64,000 nucleotides of DNA from Chloromonas sp. AAM2 (GCA_004335635.1 QAXH01004055.1:1-64000); one strand, 5' to 3'. Positions 14,901 through 26,899 are shown, counted from the stretch's first letter. Notes: generated by a model not told the origin, from the letters alone. A program made the numbers and translations.

Positions 14901-16147
14901 GGTATTGTGTGGGCACCCTGTGGGCAGTTTACACACAGCTCAGCAATTAACAGCAAGCTTCTCCAAAAACCAGGAACAGGCCAGCCCTCAGTAATGTTGA
15001 GTGTCTCATTGAGCCGACATGCAGTCACAGTCGTGAAGACCGCCATATTAATTTCACTGTGCTGCTGTTCATAATGTTGCGCAGGTTCCAAGCGCTAAGC
15101 GCAGCGCAGTATGATGTGGAGCAAGACTTTGACATCAAACTCCTGGACAGCTACAAGCCTGCGCTGTCCGTTCTTTTCAACATGTTCATCTTGGCTCAGG
15201 TGAGCCTGGCCATGCAGTCGCGTGTCCTGCCTTGGGCCTTTCGCAACAGGACACTCTGTGTGCCCTTGCGTTTTCTGTGTTGGAACTAGTTATGTTGGAC
15301 AGACCACTCTGCGAAGCCCCGGCTGGTCGGCAATGTGAGTACCTGACGCCAGCAACTGGCGTCTTACGCAAGCAGAAGGAGGAAACAGCAAACGCTCGGT
15401 GTTGCGCAGGTGGCTAACGCGTTCATTAGCCGTCGCATCGGCTACGAGTTCGACTTCTTCAAAGGCGTCATGGCGAGCCCTGTGTTCCCGTGCATCATGC
15501 TCATCATCGTCGTGCTGCAAGTCATTATCATGCAGACCCCTGTCGGATACATATTTAAGGTGAGGCCGTGTGAGCGTGTTTACGTTCGAGTTCTCCACAA
15601 CATACTGCGCTCACGTAGCCCCTCCGCGACCTGTTTTGATAATAAATTCGAATGTCTTTCAGTTCTCAAGTGCAAGTATCACGCATAGCCGTCGCTCAGC
15701 GTGGCCCGCCCGACGTTGCGATTTCTGGAACGCCAGTGACGCACGTGTGAACACTTGCTGTGTTGATCTTGAGAGCGAGCGCACATATATACTATTTCAT
15801 GGCTGCAGGTGCAAGCGCTAAACGGAGTCGAATGGGCAGTCTGCATCGCTGTCGGGTTTGGAGCCATTGTTTATTCCTGGGCAGTGCGCGGTCTGATCAG
15901 GCTCTGCTCGCACGTGGGTGGCGACCGCACATGGCTCGGCATTCTACGCGGAAAGAGGCTCGGCGAGTTCGGTCGCTCGCCATCTGCCCGTCTGACTTCT
16001 GCGCGCACCATGTCTGGCCGCACTGGCTCCGGCAGAGCCATGTCAGGCCGTGGCTCCGTGCGAGTCGCTCCTGCCTCCTCCGCCGCTCAAGCGGTACCTG
16101 CGCTCACGACAGATCAGCACACAAACGCCAAGAGTGCTTGGAATTGA
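5966..16147 (+). CDS. P-type Ca2+-transporting ATPase (PMCA/ACA-like, P2B type)
   Basis: Pumps Ca2+ out of the cytosol. Conserved blocks occur in family order: N-terminal LLNEINK (exon 5966-6064), [10 protein letters not shown] (6295-~6410), the first membrane helices (6804-6886; 7444-7546), actuator [11 protein letters not shown] and [11 protein letters not shown] (to ~8850), M4 with [10 protein letters not shown] (~10135-10230), phosphorylation loop [13 protein letters not shown] (Asp codon 10564-10566), nucleotide-binding domain with [10 protein letters not shown] (~11425), [15 protein letters not shown] (~12993-13037), M5-M6 with [19 protein letters not shown], and C-terminal helices to ~15920. 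The tail is rich in Ser, Gly and Arg with repeated MSGR, ending TGA at 16147. Start ATG 5966 is the first Met before the conserved N-terminus; upstream frame is open but unlike the family. A 24-nt microexon (6499-6522) and a GC-AG intron follow it. The M7-M8 loop is enlarged and has six cysteines (14587-14839). No calmodulin-binding site was recognised, so membrane location is inferred. Confidence 0.93.
6499..6522 (+). other. 24-nt microexon of the Ca2+-ATPase, followed by a GC-AG intron
   Basis: This exon encodes AYGENHFA together with one base from each neighbour. Phase 1 on both sides fits the preceding exon (ending CAAG) and the next (starting 6804, [10 protein letters not shown]). The donor is AG|GCAAGT at 6523, the classical GC-type donor; no GT donor restores the frame here. 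The intron ends in GCACGCAG at 6803. Confidence 0.8.
12419..12575 (+). repeat. dispersed repeat family 2, copy 1 (in ATPase intron)
   Basis: About 155 bp beginning TTAGCTTAGGCGG and ending near CCTGATGTGAATACAT, with core TTGCTCAGGGTAGGCC. Closely similar copies lie at about 27397-27548 (+) and 37908-38064 (-), and a partial one at 56563-56606 (-). A short non-autonomous element (SINE- or MITE-like) is possible, but I see no terminal repeat or tRNA-type promoter that settles it. Confidence 0.75.
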
Positions 16148-16889
16148 CCAAAGGCATAGATTGGAAACAGGGCAGTTTGTGCAGAGGCTGCTGGCCTAGT
16201 GTCAGAGCAGCAAATACCAAAACACTGAAAAGTGACGCCCTGCTCCTCTGCCTTACAAATGCAACTCTTAGCTCAAACCACCAGGAAGTATCGACAGCAT
16301 AAAAGAACCAAACGACGGCAAGGATCAACTCTTGCTGCAGAGCGTCCCAAACTGTGATTACCGTTTGCGTGCACATGGGTGTTAATCATTGGGTGCAAGC
16401 GGCGGAATGGTTATCATATGCTCTTTGCATGTCATGAACTCGTTGCCTGGCCTTATTCGAATGTTCCCCTTGGCTTGATTCATGGTCTGGATTAATGGTC
16501 TTGGTCCTTTGCATTGCTGTATTGTTTTACCCTGAAATCTTACAACTTCCATCGCCTGACCTTTCTGTTACTGGGATCAGGCTAAGAAGGTGTCTCTGCT
16601 CGTCCCAAGCATGGCTGGCTAGTGTCGGCGCTCAGTGCACGTAGGCCTCGCTGATGTACTTTCTCTTTGTTTGTCCGTGGCATGTCTGCTTTATCAATCC
16701 TTGCCAGATAAACTTTGTCCAGATCGGCCTTTCAAAACAATCATGTACTTTCCCTTGGGTTCCACTGGTTGCCACTGGAGGAGGCACATGCCTGGTATGC
16801 AGCCACAGGGTCGACAGGTCACAGGCGTTATTCTCACTCTGACGTCACAGTTAGTTGTGCGTTTGTTTTCCATGTAGTTGTGAATTCAC

Positions 16890-16978
16890 ATAAGGGAAGG
16901 GATTCCAGCCCGTCCAACCTACACGTGAAGGGGATTGCGACACACCAGGACAGTAATGGTGGTGGCCAACCCCTCAAG
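16890..16978 (+). repeat. left half of an interrupted inverted repeat
   Basis: Contains GGGGATTGCGACACACCAGG and GGTGGTGGCCAACC. It is near-identical to the reverse complement of about 18163-18245. In the downstream copy this half continues directly into the half found here only at 17505-17556. Confidence 0.8.
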
Positions 16979-17317
16979 GAAGGGGTGTTGTGTATGGGCA
17001 ACACAAGGAGCACATGCAGCGTCCTTTGTATTCTGTAAGAAGTTGTCATGGTTCACCAAGTACTTGGAAATGTGTGGTGTGACCAGTGCACATTCAAGCG
17101 CACCGGATCCTGTCGTCGTGGTGTCTCATGACGTAGTCAAGTTATGATGTCTCGTAACAGGCTGGTCATACATTAATGCAATTCTACATGAATTGTCGCT
17201 GGATGATGTCAATGGTTACCAGAAGTGGCAATCTCAGGGAATGTGCAAGAAATCACATCTGAAAACGGCCTGAATCTAAGACTCACCGAGGCACTCGCTA
17301 TTTAGCAGGTGCTACAT

Positions 17318-17370
17318 TGGTCCCAAAGCAGTTCTTGGAAACTGTCCCAGAACTGCAAACATCTTTTTGT
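17318..17370 (-). repeat. dispersed repeat family 1, copy a
   Basis: On the minus strand it reads GATGTTTGC-AGTTCTGGGACA then TTTCCAAGAAC, matching copies near 26427, 28117 and 53616. This copy is the most diverged of the long ones. Confidence 0.65.
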
Positions 17371-17504
17371 TTTGGTGTCAAAGTGTGTTGTTCAGTTGCA
17401 TGCTCAGATTGGGTGACGAGCTGATGCCTGCATTGGTGTTCATGGAGAATGTGCCTAACAGACCTCACCCAAGAGGTGAGGGCATGGTACATTTGTTCAG
17501 CTCA

Positions 17505-17556
17505 AACGTTCTGAGGTCAGCCATGAGGCTTGTTGGAATGCCTTTAGAGGTTAGGA
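17505..17556 (+). repeat. right half of the interrupted inverted repeat
   Basis: Contains TCAGCCATGAGGCTTGTTGG followed by AATGCCTTTAGAGGTTAGG. It matches the reverse complement of about 18119-18162, where it is contiguous with the other half. About 526 bp (16979-17504) separate the halves here. Confidence 0.8.
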
Positions 17557-18118
17557 CGTTAGGCCCAGCTCACCTGCCCAGTCAAGCTGTGACATGCCTG
17601 AGGGGCTTTTTGTGGTTACCTTTCTATCTTCGCATGAGTTTTGTCTTTCTCAAGAACGTTTGCAATGCTTCGTAAACAGAGTGTGTTAGGCTTAGGACAC
17701 TGCCTGACGACTCCAACAGCCGTTAATCATGGAAGGGTGGAAGAAGTGGCTGGAAGAATGCTTCCCAGATCTGGCAGCCAGCTACCCAGGATCATTACGT
17801 TTGAGGCACACAACAAACGGCTAGGTTGATCTGAGAGACACTACACAAGTGCGATGCGCTTTGTCACTACTCCAATGATGAATGCGTCAGCAATGCCAAT
17901 GGAAAACTTGAGGTGAATCAAACTCCCACGTTACTGTCCACATGTCTGTGATACATGCCTTGTTCATGCCTGATCATCGCCACAGGTCTGCGAAGGAACA
18001 CTCACCTTCCTCGAGGGGAAATGAGCTGAAATTGCCAATTTTGTGCGAGTAGCAGTTTTAAAGAGTGGGGGCTCTGTGAGTGGGTATCTGAGGTCTGAGA
18101 TTGGGATAACTGGCATAA

Positions 18119-18245
18119 CTTCCTAACCTCTAAAGGCATTCCAACAAGCCTCATGGCTGATGTCAGAGGGTTGGCCACCACCAGTAATATCCTGGTGTGT
18201 CGCAATCCCCTTCACATGTAGGTTGAACGGGTTGGAATCCTTCCC
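18119..18245 (-). repeat. uninterrupted copy of the inverted repeat
   Basis: Read on the minus strand, this copy joins both halves (16890-16978 and 17505-17556) without the 526-bp spacer. The pair could form a long fold-back or mark an insertion into one copy. Confidence 0.8.
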
Positions 18246-19250
18246 CTCTTGTTATTGCATTTGTCCTGGAGCGGCGCTGTGCTCAGTCGTGGCAGGATGT
18301 ACAAGCTCTACCAGCTCACCAGCTCAGCACAAGCAGTCATCTTGCTGAAGATGGCACGCCATTTAATTCGCAGCATGCAAGTCTTCGGTCACTCATCCTG
18401 TTCTCTGGCTGGGCGACCTTTACAAGACCAATCAGCCTAGTGATCGAGTCCTGCCACCACGCATCGCTGCACCATCTGAGCATGGTAATGCAAAGACCCA
18501 GAGACGTCATAAGAGAGCCTAATGCTTATGGGGGACACGCATGACTTGCCTGCACCCGACTCGAACGTGGCAACCAAACAGCATCTTGTTACCTTCCTGT
18601 GCTGCTTAGCACGTCTCACATACACAGTTTAACTTGGCTGTGCGCAACAAGAAGCAAGTGCCGTAACCAGATGACAGCGGTCCATTTGTAAGCTAGTGAC
18701 GCAGACTCACTGATGGTTTGAGATTCAGCTCAAATGGTCACTGGTATGGCTTGTGTACGGCAGCTTGAAAGCACTGGTGCAAGAGGGTTCACTTGGGGCT
18801 TCTAAGCCTAAACGCTTGCGTCGAACATTATGTCGTGCTGATGGTAGCTCTCATAGTACCTCTCGTCTTGTCGTGCATGCCTGCGTGCAATGTGAGAAGC
18901 GAGACTGCAGACGTCCACACAGTGACTTGTCGTCGTCCAAAACACATCTTGTCGGATACGCCTTTTCCTTTATGCGAGTGTTATAGGTCTGTCAAGGGTT
19001 CAGCGCGCCTAGCAAAGGCGAAACTAGCAACTCCGGTACAGCTAGCGCTCGCATCAACTGTGTACAACTAGTACAGTGTAAAATTTGCGTCAGCTTGCAC
19101 ATGCCTGCTTGCATCTCGTACCACATGTGGTTCGAGCACATGTGGTTGGGTGCACAAATCGCCTGAAGCTGAAACGACAGCAGCGTTTGCATCTACAGCA
19201 GCATCAAGTCGCCTGCACGGCATTGTTTGCTTCAAGGTTTGCCTGCAATC

Positions 19251-19382
19251 CTGTGTGATTCCCAGTTCTGATGCGTTTGTTTGAGTGCAGCAGCCCTAAC
19301 TTGACATTGTGCGTGTGTATGCGTGCAATGTTTTACCACGATGTGTGGTGTTGGTGGACAACCTGTGGTGAGCCACTTCTGG
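19251..19382 (+). repeat. dispersed repeat family 3, copy 1
   Basis: Begins near CCCAGTTCTGATGCGTTTGT and includes TGTGGTGTTGGTGGACAAC and GAGCCACTTCTGGGAC. The second copy lies at about 38689-38820 in the same orientation. It encodes nothing recognisable. Confidence 0.75.
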
Positions 19383-19510
19383 GACGCCATGTTTGGCCAT
19401 GCCGCAACTACCATGCCGTTGCAAGCACAATATGCACCAGCCCTGGTGTTGAACAGACTTGCTGATTGACTTGTTCCACGTTTATTATATCGAGTCGTTT
19501 TTCCAACCCG

Positions 19511-19552
19511 CCCTAAAAACCTAGGTCAGAAACCCTAGGTCAGAAACCCTAG
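19511..19552 (+). repeat. 14-bp direct repeats with telomere-like motifs
   Basis: CCCTAAAA at 19511-19518 is followed by a 14-bp unit (CTAGGTCAGAAACC) repeated from 19521 and 19535, creating AAACCCTAG twice. It sits about 70-110 bp before the ATG of the protease. AAACCCTA resembles plant telo-box promoter elements; function here is a guess. Confidence 0.45.
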
Positions 19553-19622
19553 AGCAGTCTCCTGGTTGCCACCTAACAGTGGGGTTGCAGGCAGTCTCGG
19601 TTCGCGCAAAGTTCTTGGCACA

Positions 19623-22600
19623 ATGCGTGCAACGCCAGGGTTGTTGTGCCTTTGCGCATGCCTGGCCTTGCGAACAGCCTTTGCACGGCCATCGCCACCG
19701 TCTTGGCCTACGTCTTATGAAGTACAGTACACAATCAGCCTTCCATACGTCTCCTCTGTTCAACCCACACCACTTCGGTGGGTATTCGCATGCATGCATG
19801 CATCTTGAAAGCTTTGCGCAGTCCAGACACAGTGCAGAGACTCTGCCCGCACGTCTAAGAGACAGCCACACTGATGTGCATTATGATCTCCGCCATGCGT
19901 CTGAGCGTGCAGGTACCCTGTTCACATCTGGTACAACCAGTCAGCGAACCTCATGCGAACGTCCTTCTATGATGGTCTGGATGACACATACATCACTCCG
20001 GTAAGTGAATCATAAGCGCAGGGTTTGGCCTTGGTGCTGAGCATGCCACCTGTTGAGGTCCTGCAAGTTGTTTGCTTTACAAGGAAAAAAAAGATGTTTG
20101 CCAGTTCTGGACGCACATGAGAAGCTGTGCACACTCAGAGTACACGCGCTTTCAGGAATCCAGCCCGGCATGGCTGGCTCGTACCACTACCTGAATTCAG
20201 GGCATGCATCGTCAACACACCAGATGCCGTTACATCCTTTGTCTGCCGTTGCTTCCAATGCATAGTTGGCACTATACCCAGGTGCATGGCGTGCACACCG
20301 GGTAATAACGCATGACGAGTCATGAATGTCTTGCCCACATGCTTTGCACACAGGACGCGACATTCAACTTGTACCCCAGGTAACCACATGAGAGACTTCA
20401 GTGCAGTCAGTCCTCAACAGGACACCTCACCCTAACACCAGCAAGTTGACGCAGGTTGTAATCATTACGTGAGGCACAAGGGACAGACACATGACATGAC
20501 AATCATCTGCGGTTCTGATGAACTGCTTTTCCTGCTGACATAATGTACCTGCCTCCAGCAGTTGCGATTCTGAGGACAGCAAGAGCAGAACACAGGCAGA
20601 ACCACTTGTCTGCACTCTGTTAAAATGACAAAACATGGCGTTCAAGGCATGCACGGCGCAAGAAAACACTGTTTGAAAAACTGATGAAAAAACTGTGAGT
20701 GTGTTGTATTCATAAGCCTTAGGCAGGTCTGAGACAGCCCACCCTGTCGCTGACAGGCAATAGCTGTCGTGTTGCCCGTGGCCGTAGGATTCTCAAGCGC
20801 ACATGCCTGGTGATCAACACGCAAGGGGGCCCCACAGCGGGCTCACATGGGCTCCTGGGGGAGGAGGGCTTGCCGCCGGTGGGTCGTGGGCTGCTGTAGT
20901 TGCCTAGCCAAGCCTGCTCTGACTATCTGTCTCTCATAATCAGTCTCTCATAGGCATCTCATAATCTCCGCTCTGGGGTCAAAGCTGCGCATTCATAATT
21001 AGGGCCGGGTCAGTTTTGAAGGTCGTACCTTGACTTACCACATCAAACGGCACTTGATAAACATCCCGGCTCCTCTGTCAACAGACAGGATGAAATACTC
21101 AGTTTCAAGGTGCTGTTCGTATACCTGCTGCAACATCATTTGATGTCATTCATCGCATTCTCTAATCCACACACCGGCCCATGCCTTCTGCCTGTGATGC
21201 CCTGTTCTGATGGTCGGCATTGCCTAGCCTTGCCTTGCCTTGGCCCTTTGCAGCCCCTTCCGGACATCAGTGGTTGGGACTACGCCGGCGCCGGGCACCT
21301 GCCGGGCAAGGGCCCCACACACGTGTGGCAGATGACGCTCAGGGCCATGGAGAAGGTGGCCACGTACACATTCCACACCGCACAGGTGGGCGGGCACAGG
21401 GCTAGACGAAGCCAACATGGCCTGTATGCATGGGATTTCTAACCTAGCCTTGCAGATGACGTGGTGTCATCAAGCCATGGCGTGAAGCGTGGAAGAGGTG
21501 CTTGCTTGTTGGCCTCCAGTCTGTCAGCATGTTGCCTGCGGCCACCCGCAGCCTGAGGATCAGTGTTTGGGGCAAGGCCGGCGGTCAAGGCAGCTGATGC
21601 AATTGTTGACTGTCGCAACCTGCTGCCCTTGGCCCTGGTCCCACATCAACCTTCTGAACTGAGTCTGCCACCCTTGCTTTCCATGTGTGCAGCGTGACGG
21701 CCAGCCGGTGCACCTGGACATGCTGGGCGTCAACCTGCTGACCGGCAGCCACTTTGACCAGTACACCGTCGAGTTCCAACTGTTCATGCCGCTCATGAGC
21801 ACACGCGCCTTCAGGCCACCAGAGGCGCTGTGCAAGGGGTCGGCTGACTTACCCAAGCAGGTGAGTGAGTGAGTGAGTGAGTGAGTGAGTGAGTGAGTGA
21901 GTGAGTGAGCGAGTGAGTGAGTGAGTGAGCCAGTGGTGGTGGGACTTCACCCAAGCAGGTGCTGGGGCAGCAACAGCAGCAACAACGGCATGTGCTCAGC
22001 CTGGACGTTTATGCATGGCAAGCTTATTTCAGTCCTATGCTTTCACATGAGGGTGTGACTTATGGTCATGATGAGAGCACCCAGCTTTGCTTGAGCAACG
22101 AACTTTGCTTGTTGTGGCACATCCCTAACTATCTGCATCTGCAGTGTTGTGCTGTACTGCCAGCTGCAAGGCATGTGACAGGCTGTGGTGTGAACTGCCA
22201 TGTATTTCAAGCTCAAGCAAGTGTCCCATGTCCAAGTGTGTGCAGTTGGGTCACATGGTCTTGGGCCAGGCCCTGAGCGTCCTACCCGGCGTCATGGTGC
22301 CCTCCCATAGCCCCGCAGCCAGCACCCGCGGCACCAGCCACATGACAGGCATGGGGGCAGTGCTGCAGGGCTGGTTCTCCCACCTGATCTCACGTGCAAC
22401 AGGCAGTGCAAGCGCAGGCCCTGCACAGCCAGCAGCCGGCGCTGACGCAAGCCAGGTGGTAACCGACAATCTGCGACTCATCAAGCAATGGAATTGCAAG
22501 GTGCAGCAGGGGATGATCCCACGTGCTGATCCAGACGTTTCTGATCACGTGGGCGTCACAATGACGGTTTCTAACGGCAGCCCTGTGGTAGCTGAAGATG

Positions 22601-25600
22601 TGTTCACACTCGAGGCAAACAAGTTCCTGTCCTGGACGGATGAGCGCTGGCACTCCACTGTGATGGGTCACGTGCCCAAGACAGCACCTGACACTGTGGA
22701 CAGGTAGGGGCCCTATCACACTGCCTATTCGACGGGTTGTGGTTATGACGTCAGTGTTGTGATAGGTGGGATTGATAGGCACACCTCAGCAGCATCCCTG
22801 GTGAGCAGGTGTGGAGGGCTCGAGAGCCAAGTGCGGGCGGGCAGACCAGGCCAGGGCGTCTAAGCATACTCAGCATACCGAGCATGCCATGCCAATCAGT
22901 GAACCCAGGGTACCTGCAGGCTGCTAGTTCATGTTGTGCACGCATTTGCAGGCGCATTGGGGCCTGGCAGGCACGTTCAGGTGCCTGGTGCGCACATGCG
23001 CCATGCCACACGCTCACTCCACGTCTACGTGCAAGCCAGGCATGCATTCTTCCGTGTTCATGCCTGCTGACCACCACAGGTACTCTGCAAGCAGGGCACA
23101 TGCCCGTCGGTCCTCTGCCCGCCTGGGCACGTTCCAGCGTCGGCTACGGAACGACCAGCTGCCCGCGTCTGTCGACTGGCGGGGCACGGGCGCGGATGGG
23201 CCCGTCAAGGACCAGGCGTCCTGTGGCTCGTGCTGGTGAGGCAGTCAGGCAGCGGGGTGGGGTAGGCTGGGGTGGCTGAGAGTCGCATGTGTGGGTGCGT
23301 ATGGAGGTAGCGGAGGGCCCAGTCGTCCTCCCGTTGGTTGTCGCAGCAACTGGCCAGAAACTGACATAAGAAACTTTGCCGTTCGCAACTCAACTGCTGC
23401 ACCCTTGACATCACCACTACCAAACCAAATGTACACAGTGAACATCGGCCATTGCGAAACGGGAGCTGGAACTTGCTGGTCCTGGAATTGTGACTGCCCG
23501 TTCTCGGGGTGTACGTCAGGATAGCCTTTGCCTTGTCTTGCCTCAGGCATTGGCAGACATTGAGTGGCTGTCAGGTTTTGTGTGTCGTGTGTTGCGCAGG
23601 ACGTTTGCCACCACAGGCGCCATGACGGGTGCGTGGTACGTGGCCACCAACCAGTCGCTGAGCTTCTCTGAGCAGCAGCTCGTGGACTGCAGGTGCGACA
23701 GGGGGAGGGGGGGGAAGGGCTCTACAGTTTGGCTTGCAAGGGCCAAAGCATGCCTAATCACTTGTCAGCAACAGTGTACAGTTGTGTATGCAGCTGATGC
23801 TTCTCAGAGGACTGCCCGTCAGTTCTGCCTGGTTAGTGAAGCGGAAAGTGTGGCGTGCTCACTTTGCATCCTCCAACAGCCCAAGCCATGGCATGTTCAT
23901 GTATGCTTGTGACCACCAACTGATTTATTGCATGTACCTAGTGCGTGTCTGACCTTGCTTGCTTTGGCTTGACCTCGCTTTTTTTGGTTCAGTTGGGACT
24001 ACCAGTGCCCTGACAGTTTCTGCGGCGGTTGCTGGGGCGGCAACATCGAGCCCGCGCTGCAGTACGTGTGTGACCACGGCGGCATTGCCCTCGAGGCAGC
24101 CTACCCGTACAGGGGGCAGAACGGGATGTGCAGGTGGGGGAAGCGGCCCGGGAAGGATGCATGAACCGCAATGCAGGCAAAGAGCCTGTGGTGATTCCGT
24201 TTTTTGTTCAACGAAAGTCACGTGAGATCCAGTACACACACTGGGGACCTTGAAGAGGGTCACAAATGTACGCTATATTTCTTACACTGGGCACAACACA
24301 ACGTTGTGTTACAAACTACAAACCATCAGCAACTGCAGATGTGGGATATGGTATCGGCTCCTTCAAGCACTAGTGTCTGTTCTGTCTCTCTACGTGTTCT
24401 GCCTAGTCTTCCATACACATAGGTTGCATGAAACCTACGTGGCTTCATGCGCCAGACAGAGGTGGCATTCTAATAGCAAGTTCACCTATTGCGGTTTTGC
24501 CTGCTCGGTCTGTTGCCTGGGTATCTTGTGCATCACAATCAGCACACCCATGACCTGCCCGCAGGGAAAACACGACCGCCAAGTCCCCTCTGTTCAAGGG
24601 CTTCCTGTCGGTCCCCAGTAAGGACGAGGCAGCCCTCATGGAGGCGGTGGCTACTCACGGGCCGCTGGGCATCAGCTTCGACGCGGTGCACCCCACCTTC
24701 AAGTGAGAGGGGAGAGGCTTACGCAATGTGATGGTCTCTAGCTTTTGGAAACGAGTTGGGTTCCAGCTGTTGGGAAGCGTTGTGCCCGGAGCAGGCAGTG
24801 TGTGTCAGGCGAGGTAGGCCAGCAAACTTGTACCGGCGGTGCCTGCCTGCTTTTGATTCGCTGCTGGTCTCTATGCGTACCATCCATCCTGTGCACGGCA
24901 AGTTGAGCAGCACGTCTGTAACCTGACCACCATTCATGGTCACATTTCCTGTTACATCAGGTTTTACAGCGAGGGCGTGTACTACCGAGAGGACTGTGGT
25001 CAGGACGAGGACCACCTCAACCACGCCGTGACGCTCGTGGGGTACGGCACCACACCCGGCGGTGAGCGGAGGTCGATGGGCTGTGCAGACCAAGCTTGGT
25101 GGGGGCCGGGCAGGCAGAGTTAGACTCGAGCATGTCACCTGCAAGGCGTGTCGAGGCTGTGTGGCGGCACATACTGACCGACCTGGAGAAGAAAGAGTTC
25201 AGGCGATTGCGCGTTGTGACTGTTGCACCGCAAATCGCGCGCAGCTTGGCAATGCTTGAGAACGAACTGAAAGGCCTGCTTTTTGTTTGATTTGGCGGCA
25301 GCAGAGATCCAAGGGTTATAACGTTCGCATTGGCACGATCCACCGCTCAGTCACAGTGCATAAGCCCACCATGTGTTGTGCCCTGCACCGTTTGCAGGCA
25401 CTGACTACTGGCTGCTGCGCAACAGCTGGTCGCAGTTCTGGGGCGATAGCGGGTACTTCAAGATGGCTCGCAAGGTAACACACTGCTAAGCTCTAGCGCA
25501 CTCCTCGCACTGCAGGCTTTGTGGGTTGGGCATTACAGGAAGCAGGGTCGGGTGGGGCAGCCAGGGTGCACTGATGCATCAACTGAACTCCACCGCAGAA

Positions 25601-26035
25601 GTGAAGACGCAGTGCGACAAGTACTGGCAGCTGCCTAGCCTGTGCTGTGTCGACCAACCTACGCTAGTGCTGACACTGTAACTTTGCACCTTCTCGCCCT
25701 TACAAATGGTCCGCTATCATCTTGTTACGGCAACTGCTTCCTGTTGCACACAGCCAAGTTGAACTGTGTATGTGAGTGGGTTATCACGCTCTGTCATTCA
25801 CGCTAATGCACACACATCGTACTGCTGTACTCATTGGGCCCCCTGATGTAAAATATATATATATATATATATACTCTCACTAATATACTGCCCATTGTTT
25901 GCCTGACAGGGCAACGACTGCGGTGTGACTGTGGATCCCGTCATAGCGGTAGTGGACGAGGCTGCCGCTGCCAAGGCCAGAAAGGATAATGACAGGTGGA
26001 AAGCAACAGCAGCGACGGCAACCGCAGCGTCATGA
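19623..26035 (+). CDS. papain-family (C1A) cysteine protease of the CFAD / 26-29 kDa type
   Basis: Secreted or vacuolar protease. ATG 19623 opens a signal peptide (LLCLCACLALRTAFA), then the family's N-terminal domain: SWPTSYEVQYTISLPY, HIWYNQSANLMRTSFYDGLD (~19911-20001), a 26-nt exon DATFNLYPR (20353-20378), RTCLVINTQGG, and LDMLGVNLLTGSHFDQYTVE (~21692-21860). A propeptide with ANKFLSWTDERW (~22615) precedes the mature enzyme. Catalytic Cys lies in QASCGSCW (codon 23230-23232), with the oxyanion Gln just before it, His in DHLNHAVTLVGYG (~25017-25050) and Asn in LLRNSWSQFWGDSGYF (~25415-25460). The last exon ends TGA at 26033-26035; a TGTAA lies at 26356-26360. This layout resembles Dictyostelium counting-factor-associated protein D and insect 26/29-kDa proteases. 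All catalytic residues are intact. The exon at ~20788-20900 is less certain at its 3' end. Confidence 0.88.
20083..20112 (+). repeat. dispersed repeat family 1, truncated copy b
   Basis: Only the conserved left part, poly-A then GATGTTTGCCAGTTCTGG, is present, inside an intron of the protease gene. Confidence 0.55.
21861..21960 (+). repeat. (GTGA)n array at a 5' splice site, with duplicated exon end
   Basis: The exon ending DLPKQ stops at 21860 and the intron begins directly with about 17 tetranucleotide units of GTGA (one GCGA variant), so the donor GTGAGT is the first of many. After the array, the exon-end segment ACCCAAGCAGGT (21850-21861) recurs at 21949-21960. Confidence 0.9.
25849..25872. 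repeat. (TA)n microsatellite
   Basis: About eleven TA dinucleotides in the last intron of the protease gene. Confidence 0.9.
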
Positions 26036-26426
26036 TTATGTAATTATGCGCACTGCTTGGCTGTGCTTCATACAAGGACTTGGTGCGCTTCATCTGTTTT
26101 CTTTTCACGACCCTCTGGGTGTATTTGCTTGAAGCAGCCTGGAGTGGTGTTGGCACTACTTTGGCAGGATTTATGAAGGAAGGCAAAGCTGGTTGCATGG
26201 CCTGCGGTTTAACCTCGTGTTTGGCGTAGCATAACTACAAAACCTGTAGCATAAACCTTTGTGTAGTAAGATGCCTCAAATGACATTACTAGTACGCCAG
26301 CCTCCCGTCTCTCGTGTTGTCTTGCTTCGATTTGCAAGCGTCCTCTTAACTTTCCTGTAAACCACTTCAAGTTGCCGTGCCAGACGACGGGTTCAAGTTC
26401 TCATTCGCTGACCTTTTGGCACCTGA

Positions 26427-26505
26427 TGTTTGCCAGTTCTGGGACAATTTCCTGGAACAACACTGGAGCCAGTGTGGCGACACGGGAAAAGGTGACAACT
26501 CCAGG
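26427..26505 (+). repeat. dispersed repeat family 1, copy c
   Basis: GATGTTTGCCAGTTCTGGGA, then a short hairpin made of ACACTGG and CCAGTGT (the second arm preceded by AG), then GGTGAC. It matches the copy at 53609-53690 in the same orientation. Confidence 0.75.
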
Positions 26506-26899
26506 TGATTGGACTGTGGACGTTGACAGAGATAAACTGGTACACGTCCAGCCAGGGGTATCAAAAAAACGGCCTCAGAACATTACAAGGAGGGAGTACA
26601 TACCAGGAAGCACATCCAACGCAAATACCAACTACTTGCGCAAACTGCAAAAATTTCTCCTAGTAAAGGGGAATCTGACCGTGTCAGCAAGGGGTGGTGA
26701 GGCCCTTGTGGCCATCACCCCACAGAACGCCTTCCGAAAGCATCCCGTTAGCCATATAAATGGCATGAATTGAAAGATTGTCAGGGTCAAGGTCAGTGTC
26801 AAAGCTAGTGCAATGGCAAGCCTCACAATGTCAACTGTTGATAGCGAATTCCAGTCATTCAAGCGGCATTTTTTGCCATATGACGTTACTTCATGGCCC

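Larger units (their letters stand above)
16148..19622. other. gene-free repeat-rich interval
   Basis: No reading frame here has splice-linked or family-conserved coding sequence. It holds the ATPase 3' UTR, a large interrupted inverted repeat (16890-18245), one family 1 repeat (~17318-17370), one family 3 repeat (19251-19382) and telomere-like motifs (19511-19552) just before the protease gene. Confidence 0.6.

Noticed and set aside
18540..18625. B-box-like GTTCGAGTC on the minus strand, suggesting a tRNA or tRNA-derived SINE
   Set aside because: No convincing A box or cloverleaf could be drawn.
25849..25872. TA run as a TATA-type promoter
   Set aside because: Simple microsatellite inside an intron, upstream of the last coding exon.
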